A DNA stretch of 64,000 nucleotides from positions 145,230-209,229 of the forward strand of contig JAYKAV010002952.1 in NCBI GenBank assembly GCA_035582835.1. The letters run 5' to 3'. Shown here piece after piece: positions 1-9,700 of the stretch. Position 1 is the first letter of the stretch; the number at the start of each line of letters is the position of its first letter. The stretch comes from Phoebastria nigripes. Lineage: Eukaryota > Chordata > Aves > Procellariiformes > Diomedeidae. A program made the position numbers and the translations under genes. Under the pieces are notes generated by a model that was not told where the DNA came from, did not search any database, and saw only the letters and a program-made list of their open reading frames with translations.

Positions 1-217
1 CTCTGGACACGCTCCAGCACCTCAATGTCCTTCTTGTAGTGAGGGGCCCAAAACTGAACACAGTATTCCAGGTGCGGCCTCNCCAGNNCCNAGTACAGGG
101 GCACGATCACCTCCCTACTCCTGCTGGCCACACTATTTCTGATACAGGCCAGGATGCCGTTGGCCTTCTTGGCCACCTGGGCACACTGCCGGCTCATATT
201 CAGACGGCTGTCAACCA
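1..217 (-). mobile_element. CR1 LINE fragment, reverse-transcriptase C-terminal region, truncated by window edge
   Basis: The minus strand reads as the region after the CR1 reverse-transcriptase core. Its peptide resembles the widespread CR1 stretch for a vector-exposed paragraph on alternate spellings of W-A-P-H-Y-K-K-D followed by L-E-R-V-Q. Upstream in the element come residues of the type [13 protein letters not shown]. The element continues beyond base 1. Four N bases (82, 87, 88, 91) lie inside. It ends at 217, against a repeated octamer GTCAACCA (210-217 and 223-230), and a CR1 in the opposite orientation follows. No intact frame remains, so it is a dead copy. The CR1 assignment comes from pattern recognition, and the subfamily was not determined. 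Confidence 0.85.
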
Positions 218-230
218 GGGTTGTCAACCA

Positions 231-374
231 GATGTTGTGGGATGTCCATTCTTGGAGGTACCCAAAAATCAAAAGGCTTGAGAAACCTGCTCTGATTGGA
301 CCTGCTTTGAGCAGTGGGTTGGACTCGATGACCTCTGGAGGACCCTTCCAACCTGAGTTATTCTGTGATTCTTA
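231..374 (+). mobile_element. CR1 LINE 3' end
   Basis: The plus strand matches the 3' end of a CR1: the TTGTGGGATGTCCATTCTTGG segment, then the characteristic GGTTGGACTCGATGACCTC and CCTTCCAACCTGAGTTATTC, ending in ATTCTGTGATTCT. It is 5'-truncated, as nearly all CR1 copies are. It abuts the opposite-strand CR1 at 1-217, so this may be either one insertion with an inverted 5' part or two independent insertions. Confidence 0.85.
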
Positions 375-719
375 GCTAGACATCTAGGAGCCTAATTTGC
401 TGTTCAGAAGTCTGATCTGTGAGTGTACAATGCTCACTGGTATACAAGGTCTGTGTAAGTTCCTGAATCTATCTTTTCATTTCTACACTTAAGATCTGTG
501 TTATTTCTACCTGAAGTCAAAGGAAGCTAGTTAATTCAGACATACGATACCAGGCCTGAAAGTCTACAACCCAAGAACTTAGACATATATAGTGTACAAA
601 ACAAACACAAAGTAAATTATACTAGTGTTCCACGTAGCACTTCTTCTTTACTTTATATGAGAATTGAGAAGCAGTAAAGAATCAGGTTGTAAAGTATACT
701 TATCACTCCTGGTATCTTT

Positions 720-773
720 TGGACAGGAAAGAGCAAATGGATGAAATGGACAGGAAAGAGGAAATGGATGAGA
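720..773. repeat. 27-bp tandem repeat, two copies
   Basis: The unit begins TGGACAGGAAAGAG and ends AAATGGATGAAA in the first copy (720-746) or AAATGGATGAGA in the second (747-773). The copies differ at about two bases, so the duplication is local and fairly recent. Confidence 0.85.
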
Positions 774-1163
774 AAAAAACTTGGGGGATTTATCCTATCT
801 AGTCTCAAAAAAATAATTATAGTTGCTGGACAATCTGGGTAGATGTCTAAAACACACATACAGTAGTAAAGTCTTACCTGTTTGTGCAATGTTATTTGTT
901 TTATAAGATGTGATTTGTTTCATTTACATTATTAGGCATATTCAAGTAAACTTCTGCTTGAGGAATATGAACTTGTGGGTTTCCAGTAGCCTGATCCAAA
1001 CTCTTCACATAATTGATTCAACTGATCTCAGAACTAAGAAGAGCTCCATAAGAAGGATCTTTCATGTCCTTTCTGTATTCTTCCAACAAAGTCTGCTTCT
1101 TGGATATCTTATATACATCTCAGACTTCCATACATATGCATTCATAGAGTCAAATACAACTCC

Positions 1164-1182
1164 TTTTTTTTTTTTTTTTTTT
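1164..1182. repeat. Poly-T tract, 19 bases
   Basis: An uninterrupted T run. CR1 elements lack poly-A tails, so this is not the tail of the CR1 at 1316. It may be a simple mononucleotide repeat. Confidence 0.9.
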
Positions 1183-1315
1183 AACTTCTGAAGTGTCTTC
1201 AGCTCAATATCTTTTGAAAAGAGTTAACAGGCTTAATTTGGTAATTATTTGTGAATTTTTGTGGACTGTGTTATGTAAGAAGTCACAAAAGGTAATAGCA
1301 GTATCAGTCCATTTT

Positions 1316-1602
1316 ACCAAGGCCTGTAGTGACAGGAGAAGGGACAATGGTTTTAAACTAAAAGAGGGTAAATTTAGATTGGACATAAGGAAGAAATTTT
1401 TCACAATGAGGGTGCTAAGACACTGGAACAGACTGCCCAGAGAAGTTGTGGATGCTCCATTATTGGAAGTGTTCAAGGCCAGGTTGGATGCGGTTTGAGC
1501 AACCTGATCTAGTGAACAATGTCCCTGCCCATGACAGGGGGGCTGGTCTAGATGACCTTTAAAGGTCCCTTCTGACCCAAACCATTCTATGATTCTATGA
1601 TT
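1316..1602 (+). mobile_element. CR1 LINE 3' end, 5'-truncated
   Basis: The segment starts within the last part of the CR1 open frame (CCTGTAGTGACAGGAGAAGG...) and reads like residues [17 protein letters not shown] followed by [13 protein letters not shown]. It then runs through GACAGGGGGGCTGGTCTAGA and ends in ATTCTATGATTCTATGATT. The plus-strand open frame of about 101 codons at 1193-1498 is partly this element and should not be called a gene. The copy is about 287 bp and clearly 5'-truncated, with no function expected. It shares its 3' half with the CR1 nested at 35804-36167. Confidence 0.93.
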
Positions 1603-2854
1603 TTGGGGTAAAAGAAACTGTAGTTTGTGCCTTCTTCAAAAAATTATTTTCCTAAAATCAGGGTAAAAGTGATGGCGAAAATCTGACTTTTAAAATTATC
1701 TTTTCTCCTAAAACACTGTGAAGACATTTCATTGTCTCAACAGCTCTAATATTGAAAGACATGTAATTATATATTAAAAAAAACCAACCCAAAACTTTAT
1801 TAAGCATAAGTTTCATCAATAATAAAAATGAACGACATTATCTGAGTTGCATATTGAATATCAAAGGAAAATGAGCGTTATATTGAGTTGGGGAGAAAGG
1901 GAAAACTTTACTGGTATTCAGGGTTTAAATCCCAGGGTTTAAACTATTAGTTATGATTAGCTAACTGTTGTTTGACCTATAATCCCACTGCTAATATCCA
2001 CTGTCTCAAAACATTTTGAGAGAAGTGACTCACATTGACTTTTAAGATGATCTAATGAAGCATCTTCCTTTTTCTATTGATTCTTGTTGTTACAACTGGA
2101 ATCCAGATGAGCTGTAAAAATATCACAATACTGCAAGAACACAGAAGCAATTTTATCATTGTTATCACACCATATTTGCTTTAATTGGTAAATGATTTCT
2201 TCGAGTGGTATGTATCAGCAGACTCTTCAAAAGCTTTTTCTCTGCCAAATCAAGTCTGCTGTCCAGCCCCCTGCCGTAAGAGGGTCGATACCTGATCGCA
2301 AAGAAGTCAATGTCAGCATTTACTTTTTGTTCAGAAAGGCTGGAATGAAACTCTGTTGTTGTATATTTTACAAAACCAAAGACCAACATTGAAAGCACCT
2401 ATCCTTAGGTTAAAATCACTGAGCATATTTCCATAAGTTTCTTCACACTGTACTTCCAACTAAAATTCTTCAGACCAATGAAAAGACTCTTTGAAAGTAG
2501 AGACATATGCATTTATTTAAAAAGACAAAATTGAATTAAAACTGTAATGCCAGTTCAGGGGGTGAAATTGAGTTCTTTTTAGCTGAAAAAATAACATTTA
2601 CTATGGAAAGAATATGGGAAGATAGCATCTGAGAATTAATTTACAAATGCTTAGAAAGAAAAGTTTGTTGTTGTTGTTCACATATCAACTCAAAGGTTTT
2701 TGCATACCTCTTAGGTTCGCAAAATATCCAATGGCACTGCTGGGAGCCGTTCATCCTGAGCATTCGAGATGACTACAGAACATCTGTGCTAGTAAGTAGG
2801 TTTCCTACTGCAGCTGATGAGAAAAATTTCTCATATTGCCAAGACTCCACATGG
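1603..2854. other. AT-rich sequence without recognisable gene
   Basis: Nothing identifiable was seen. A short CpG-bearing stretch near 2265-2310 is open on both strands (about 66 and 77 codons), but neither peptide resembles a known family. A (GTT)n run sits near 2668-2680. Confidence 0.55.
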
Positions 2855-2859
2855 GTCAT

Positions 2860-3404
2860 TGTCCTGGTTGCAGCTGGGATAGAGTTAATTTTCTTCCTAG
2901 TAGTTGGTATAGTGTTGTGTTTTGGATTTAGGATGAGAAGAATGTTGATAACACACTGATGTTTTAGTTGTTGCTAAGTAGTGCTTACACTAGTCAAGGA
3001 CTTTTCAGCTTCCCATGCTCTGCCAGGTGCACAAGAAGCTGGGAGGGAGCATAGCCAGGACAGCTAACCCAGACTGGCCAATGGGGTATTCCATACCATA
3101 TGACATCATGCTCAGTATATAAACTGGGGGGGAGTTGTCTGGGGAACAGCAGTCGTTGCTCGGGGACTGGCTAGGCATCGGTCGGCGGGTGGTCACAAAT
3201 TGTATTGTGCATCACTTATTTTGTATATTCTATCATCACTATTATTATTATTTTCCCTTCCTTTTCTGTTCTATTAAACTGTCTTTATCTCAATCCACGA
3301 ATTTTACTTTTTTTTTGATTCTCTCCCCCATCCCATGGCGGGGGGGCAGGGAGTGAGCGAGCGGCTGTGTGGTGTTTGGCCGCCTGCCGGGTTAAACCAC
3401 AACA
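2860..3404 (+). mobile_element. Solo LTR of an avian endogenous retrovirus (LTR copy 1)
   Basis: The element starts TGTCCTGGTTGCAGCTGGGA and ends GGGTTAAACCACAACA, so it has TG...CA termini. The five bases before it (GTCAT, 2855-2859) are repeated exactly after it (3405-3409), which fixes both boundaries and shows a clean insertion reduced to one LTR. U3 carries a CCAAT box (3078-3082), a CRE-like TGACATCA (3101-3108) and a TATATAAA box (3116-3123). An ATTAAA polyadenylation-type signal lies at 3273-3278, and a short (ATT)n run precedes it. The 545-bp length is typical of an LTR. A 5-bp TSD is usual for ERVL-type (class III) elements, so that class is inferred. No internal retroviral sequence adjoins it; the provirus was probably lost by LTR-LTR recombination. 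Confidence 0.93.
3101..3123 (+). promoter_or_regulatory. LTR copy 1 promoter core: CRE-like site and TATA box
   Basis: TGACATCA at 3101-3108 differs by one base from the CRE palindrome and lies 8 bases upstream of TATATAAA (3116-3123). Together with the CCAAT at 3078 this is an intact-looking U3 promoter in plus orientation. Activity was not shown. Confidence 0.6.
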
Positions 3405-3409
3405 GTCAT

Positions 3410-4789
3410 AAGTTAATCACTATGACTACATACAAATTTACATTCTGTGCCTTGCCACATCCTAAATATATGCAAGTCTGATCAGATGTCTCTGGAAACT
3501 AAAATACAGGAGGCTGGTTTGTGCTGGAGTCTCTCTCCTGCATAGTCAGGCCCTGCCCAGCGCTGACTTTCAGAGCAAAAAACTTGGGAGTGCTCCTGGG
3601 CCTAATGTTTACATACTTGAATTGTAAAATAACATCACTCCGACAGCTGCATGAATAAAATACCAATTTAATTACATATGCACAGAGTGCAATTTCAAAG
3701 GGCTTGATAAGCCAGTCAAATAAAAAATCAAACTTTCTAGATATTTGTCACCAGTAAGTATCATCTTCACTATCAAGTATTTACATGCTGCTTCCTGGTG
3801 CCAACACCTCTTGAGAAGAGTACATTGCTGCAGCAGTAAGCTTTACTTCATTGTCCCCTGTTGAGAAGTATTGTTTCAATGAGTTGTAATGTGCCACTTG
3901 TTAGGTAATGACTGGCAGTTTCTAAAGTTGTCAGGAAATCAGTTTTCATGTAGATGGTATTAAGTGTGACGTATGGCTACCTTATTCAGGTATCTGTTTA
4001 AAAGAAAAAGAAATTTAGAAACTTTTTTTTTTCTTGTTTTAAATCCTATAGTCTTCTGATGTTAAAAAAAAAAAAAATATTGCAAGTCCTTGCGGCTTTA
4101 GGTCTGCCAGTATATGTATTTCATCATAATACTTTCTACTAACACACACTCCCTGTAGATGTGAAGTATTTGGATATATGCTTCAACAGAACAGATGGCA
4201 AAGAATCTTGACTGTTAATCAGTCACAGAATAAACAGAATAAGCGAAATCTTGTTGCTAAATACAATAAGATACAGTTTTGGACTGAGATAACTGGGCTG
4301 GGGGAAATGCTTTAAGACATAAACTGTACTGAGGCAGGTAAGGGCTGCAGGATTTAGGACAATCCATCTAATGAATCTTCCCTTCTGAGAAAAAGATCAA
4401 AGAATAAAGATAAGAGTAGAGCTATGGTCATTTCCAGGCCCCACAATCTGAACACAGATTTTTTTTAACATTTATGACGTTCTGTTTTAGATGAAGGATT
4501 GTGTGTGACCTCTAAGCAGTCAACTGCTAAGCAGCAATAGGATTAACATTTCATAAAAGCACTCAGGATCCTCTGTATCAGCNCAGAAATATGAAGGTGT
4601 GGGACTGCGATTAAAGATGAGTGGATCACAGACTACCAGCGTAATGTACCAGTCTAATCATCAGTATCACAGGGATAGTGAAGACATAAACTATGTGGAC
4701 AGATGAAGGTGCCTGACACCTTTATAACAGGTGAGACTGATGCAGCAAAGTTGCTGATACAGGCTACCAGCTTTTCCCCATCTTCGTTA
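3410..4789. other. AT-rich sequence without recognisable gene
   Basis: No gene or clear repeat was seen apart from short homopolymers (T run near 4023, A run near 4063). One N is at 4583. Confidence 0.55.
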
Positions 4790-5045
4790 CTGCCTCCTCC
4801 AGCCGGTGCTCTTGGCGGAGATGCTGACACAGATGTTCTTCCTTTGGGCTGCGGCTGCTGATGCATGGCCCAGCTCCTCCTGCTGCCTCCCGGGTGGGAA
4901 GACGGAGGAGGCAAAGGGAAGGAAGAGGAGAGCTGCTGCTGCTCCACTGGCTATCGGGAGAACTGCGAGGGCTGTCGGGAAGTCAAGAGCCGGGCTGAGA
5001 GGCTCCCGCTGAAAGGAAATGCCGGTGAGGGGGAAGTATGGTGAC
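4790..5045. promoter_or_regulatory. Isolated GC/CpG-rich patch, possible promoter or first exon
   Basis: This block is much richer in G+C and in CpG than the surrounding AT-rich DNA (CCGG, GGCGG, TGCGG, CCCGGG, GACGG, ATCGGG, GTCGGG, CCGGGC, CCCGC). It is open on the minus strand (4654-4947, 97 codons, Pro/Ser/Gln-rich start) and on the plus strand (4806-5012, 68 codons, Ala/Arg-rich). Neither peptide matches a family I know. A consensus-like 5' splice site CCG|GTGAGG lies on the plus strand at 5025-5030. It could be the first exon of a lncRNA or gene, or simply an old GC-rich repeat. Strand and function are unresolved. Confidence 0.3.
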
Positions 5046-5083
5046 AGACCACAAAAAAAAAAATTTTACCTGGCATCTACCAT

Positions 5084-5116
5084 TGTCCTGGTTTCGGCTG
5101 GGGTTAAACCACGACA
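5084..5116 (+). mobile_element. 33-bp LTR relic consisting of the two LTR ends only
   Basis: The first part is TGTCCTGGTTTCGGCTGGG, the start of the LTR family seen at 2860 and 17347. The last part is GGCTGGGGTTAAACCACGACA, the end of the same family and identical to the end at 17901-17921. The two parts overlap in the shared motif GCTGGG, so about 540 bp of LTR interior is missing. The flanks are ACCAT (5079-5083) and AGCAT (5117-5121), a 5-bp TSD with one mismatch. The simplest reading is a solo LTR deleted internally between microhomologies. The remnant is also an imperfect palindrome. Confidence 0.75.
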
Positions 5117-5121
5117 AGCAT

Positions 5122-6714
5122 TTCTACAGGCTAATGAGAAGAAACAGCAATCTGCAGATACACTATTAATTTTACATTGTTTTCTCACAACAGCTCCGAT
5201 ATTTTTCCAGCTACAGTGGTAGTTAAGATACATAGAAATGGAAAACATTTGCTATTTTTCAGATCAGAGGACTCAGCCTAACATGTTTTTTCTCAAAGAG
5301 AACAGTTTATGTTTTCATGTGAATCAAATAATTTAGACCTTCTACACATGTTGGGCTGTTGTACTCTTTCTTCCACTTATGGAAACACTGTCCTCCTTTT
5401 ACCTCATATGAAGTATTGTGATTCAGCTGTTTTTCTTCTGAGTGAGAATTATTTTTATCCTTTACACCAAGCATAAAACATTATGTGGTGTCTCATCACC
5501 TCACAATTTCATAGTAGCAGCAGCTCCACATCATCACAAACATCAAGGAAATGCTGCTATGTTTCGTATCTTAACATTAAAGTTTGAAAGAAAATGAAGA
5601 ACAAAGCCAAAGGAACAAATTACAACAAAAATCCCTGTCATACAAAAACCCCACCCGAAATACATCCTGACATGCACATAAAAAAATGATTGACAAAAAT
5701 TATTGATGTTGCAAATATTTCACTGTGGATGGGTATTAGAAACAGGAGTATTAAGAATCCCTGAATTTTGCTCTTGAGCTTAATGTTTCTTGTGACTTTT
5801 TAGAATCCCTCCTTTTTAAATGCTGTCCAACAGAATGTATAAAAACAGGTCCCTACAGCCCTCAGATTTACTAAGACAGTTTATTTTTTTATAGCTGTTT
5901 TTTCTCCAGGAAGGCTTTATGATTTGACATTTCTGCATGGACAAAAGTTAATTTCTATTGTCAATAATATTCCTAGATTGTACACAGGCTGTAATTACCC
6001 AGTTTAATTAACTTCTTTTTTAAAGCTGCTTGTATTTCAACATGCAAATAGGAAATAAATGCGTTATTAAGTTGAACTCCATTTTTCTTCACAAATCCGT
6101 AATATATGTCATTATAATTACTTTTGGAGAGTTGTTGATGTTTAGGCCTAAATTCTTAATCATTTAATCTATTTTAATTTAAATTAATTTAACTTCTGGG
6201 GTTTCCCTCCTTTTTTTATCCTTAATTTCTTTTCTCTTCTGCCTACTTTATTCTTTCTGGTTTGGCCTGATACAGAACCCACTGGACAAGAATGTTTTTC
6301 CAATTTATTTATTTGACTCTGGTTCAGGACCTTTTTTCCTCCAACTTCTTTACTCTTTCTTGCCTGATCTAATTTTCTCAAGGTCTCCATCTTTTTTTTT
6401 TCTCCTTTAGGTGATAGTCTTCTCCTTTTCTAATATCCCTGCAATCTTAACATTCGTTTCCTTCATCTGGTGATTTCATCACCTTCTACCTGATCTTCAA
6501 AACATATCTTCACTACTGCTTCCTGATTCAAAGATACTTGAAAACATTTCTCTCCTCTTCTGGGTATGCTGTTCTGCCCCTTTCTTGTCTTTTTCCTTTG
6601 ATCCAAAATTCATCTTCAAATGCATAGGTGTAAAATTCTGCAATTTATATAAATGAATGAGGCAAGGATTTTTGTCTGGAGGTACTTCAGCTAGAGGTTT
6701 AATTTCTGGACCCA
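5122..6714. other. AT-rich sequence without recognisable gene
   Basis: No gene or repeat family was recognised. The segment near 5960-6110 is rich in TAATTA and TTAATTAAC motifs, but base composition alone can explain them. Confidence 0.55.
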
Positions 6715-6721
6715 TCACGGA

Positions 6722-6785
6722 GTTGTGTGACACTGGGCAAATCACTTCACCTCTCTGTGTCTCTGTCCGTTTTCTTCTTCTCACT
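6722..6785 (+). mobile_element. MIR-like SINE fragment (post-core region)
   Basis: The stretch TTGTGTGACACTGGGCAAAT followed by CACTTCACCTCTCTGTGTCT closely follows the well-known MIR segment of the form GTGACCTTGGGCAAGTCACTTAACCTCTCTG. About 45 bases align by eye with few mismatches. The tRNA-derived head is not recognisable upstream. MIR-type relics are sparse in birds and date to the amniote ancestor. The opposite-strand open frame across it is incidental. Confidence 0.65.
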
Positions 6786-9700
6786 GCTGGGAGTAACAGT
6801 TTCTGTCTTTTTCATATGCCTTCTGTGGGAATAAACAGATATAGAATTATAACACAGTCAGAGACCATGGTAATAGGGCTATGTAGAAATCTTAGACTGA
6901 TGAGAAGTTTGTGGCATTGTACACACATTTTGTATGGTCTCAGGATAGCAAAGTGAGGTATGTTGGCTATCTAGTGTATTCACAGAGCAAAAGACTGGAA
7001 AGGACCTACTGCTGTATTTCAGAGAGTGCAAACAATGGATGCTCATTCTTCTTCACCTTATCCAGGGTATTAATAATACTAAAGATTTATTTCCAACTTC
7101 CAAAGAACCTCAGCACAATCATTAATTATCCCAACCATGTTACATGTGGAGACGAACCTACAAAAATATTTACTTTAAGATTGTCTGCAGCTTGTTCTTT
7201 CTTCTGGATTCCAGGGGAATAACAGGTTAAAATTCATTATAGTTTGAGAAACAAGAGCAGTTTTACTTTTGTTTTCAAACTACTAAGACAAATAAATCAT
7301 ATCTGTGTATTATTTCTGTTTTTGTTCACCATTCTCTTCATAAGTGCAAGGAAGGAAAAGTTTTGAAAACTTTGACATTTGATTCAGGAACTTTATGAAG
7401 TTCCAACCCCAAACGTATCAGTCTCATTTTGGGCAACATACTTCTCTAATAACAATTTCTTTTGTAATGTGTTTATCGCAATTTTTTTTTTCTCTTCTCC
7501 AATGTATTTCTGTTGTTTCCTCTCTTATTTCATCAAATCACATTGTAGAACCCTTTGTTTTTTACAACTGATTTTAATTTTCATTTCACAAATATAATTT
7601 GATAGTTTTATAAGATGGAGCAGAAGGAAGAGGAAAAAAGCAAGCAGTAATTAAAAAAANCACTTCCTCAGTAATTATGATTTTATACTTAAATGTTATC
7701 CATAGAGGTGGTTGCATTTTTTTTTCCTGCTTTGCTTTGTTCTAAAAATCTGAGCACGCTTTGGAAATTTATCTGAAAGCAACTTTCCCTGAGGGAAACC
7801 TGTCTTTTTTGCTCTTCATAGATGTTGACACAGTAGGTTTGATGTTTAATGAAGAGGTATTTTTAGNTACCTTGGAGGAAGAAGAAAAGATAAGTCATCA
7901 AGACATAGTCAACTTGTAGGTTATTAAACCTTGGGGAGGCAGACAGTGTACCAGACAGTGTCCATGTATTCCTAGTTGCGATAGAAGAACTGCACTGTTA
8001 GCTGTGTCCACATACACTCAACAAGTTAGTGAATTAAAGTAAAAGGGGAATTAATACCATAGCATTGACCACTGGTTTATATTTGAAATTTATGTGTATT
8101 GCAACTATCCATATGAGTAGAAGAAATTTGTTAGTAAAGCAGTTCTGAATTAAAAAAAAGCCTTTTGTTGAAACACTAATTTGAATAAATGTACCTCTGA
8201 GTCTCCAGTATGCTACTATTCAACATGTTAAGAAAAAAACAGAAAAGTTTTCATGTAAGAGACCACCACAAGATGATTCTCTGGCTTCCAAGGCACACAG
8301 AATAAATCATACAAATATGCTAACACATCAAATCAAAGTGAATTCCTTCAGGGAAGAACTCTTTGTTCTGAAACTAAAGGGAGATGAAAAAAAAAAGAAT
8401 AATAATTGTGAGATGTAGGTCATAATTCTGTTCCACTGGGTTTGGTAGTAAAAGGTTGTAAGGTATGTAAGGTATCAGTAGCTATACCATAGTGAAGTAA
8501 ACCTGGTATGGGTCATAAAGGGATTGCTTTATATAACCCATTTTATAGAGTTTCATTGTTTCAATATAAAGTTTTAATATAGAGTTTGAAAAATGCTATA
8601 ACTAAACTCTGACTTCTTTCTCTTCTTTTCCTGTAACAAAAAAATAAATAATAATAATAAAAAAAAGTACTGTAAGATCTTCACCAAGGAATTTTGAGCT
8701 TCAGCAGTTTGCTCGTAACTTGGGCAAAAAGCTCTGGGAAATAATATAATATTATTCTTTCAATATGTTAATACCAGGTGATTTTCATAATATGATCCCA
8801 ATAGTGAATTTTCAATCTGTCCATAGATCCTTCTCTTCCCAGCTAGAAAGAAATAATTGCACATTATTCTCTCTCCTCTTCATCTTGAAGCTAGAGACCA
8901 CATTGATTGTATGGCTATGTACATCTAATATGTACATGGATACATACATACATGACGAACAGACTTTATCCTCTTCTCCAGTAGCACTACACCCAAGGTA
9001 ACACAATCCACATTACATATTTATTTTATGAGGTGTGTTTAAGTCCGTCTGGAAGCTGAGAACTGATCATTAAGGAAAGAATTAGTACAACTGCACAAAA
9101 TTATTTGTTACAGAATCATGGTTTCCACTGATATGGTCTCATATCTGCCAAGTTTGGGAGTGAATGGTGAGGAGGAAAGGGGATGTAAGAGAAGGTAGCA
9201 CTGTTCTGCGTGGGTGTGGTGTTGTGGATGTTTCCAACAGTGAAGGAGTTTCCCCACCAGAGTCTGCACAGTGCACTGAACTTCATGCTCCTGTGGGGAG
9301 CTAATCAGATTCACGAAGGGAATGAAACCGATCCTTTGTAAGTACTTAGTGTGGAAAGATCATTGAAAACCACAGATACTAAAAACAAGGTAAGAAAATA
9401 TTGAAGTGAAAGACTGGAGCAATTCAAAGCTTCACTGGATCTGATTTTTTTTTTCTAAATACAGAGGACAACTGGAAGAAATCAGGACAGTCTTCACAGT
9501 ATATCTGTCAGCAATGCATATTGTTATGAGGAAGCTAATCAGAAGGCAGCTCTATGATACTTGCAGGTTCTGTAGCACTTTATGTGGGATTTTTTTCACT
9601 TGATGCAGGTAGAGATTGAATTTGAAACTGTATTTGATAAAATGAAGTGTAGTGCACACTACATAAGTGCAACAGCAGAGAGGTGTGTTTTTAATCAAAG

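Larger units (their letters stand above)
375..1315. other. AT-rich sequence without recognisable gene
   Basis: No coding or RNA gene was recognised here. The stretch contains a two-copy 27-bp tandem repeat (720-773) and a 19-base T run (1164-1182). Short open frames on both strands lack any family motif. Confidence 0.6.

Noticed and set aside
1193..1498. 101-codon plus-strand open frame
   Set aside because: Its second half is the C-terminal end of a truncated CR1 LINE and the first half is chance sequence.
6992..7140. Possible old CR1 3' end
   Set aside because: Only a short phrase (GACTGGAAAGGACCT) resembles the CR1 tail region; the rest does not align by eye.
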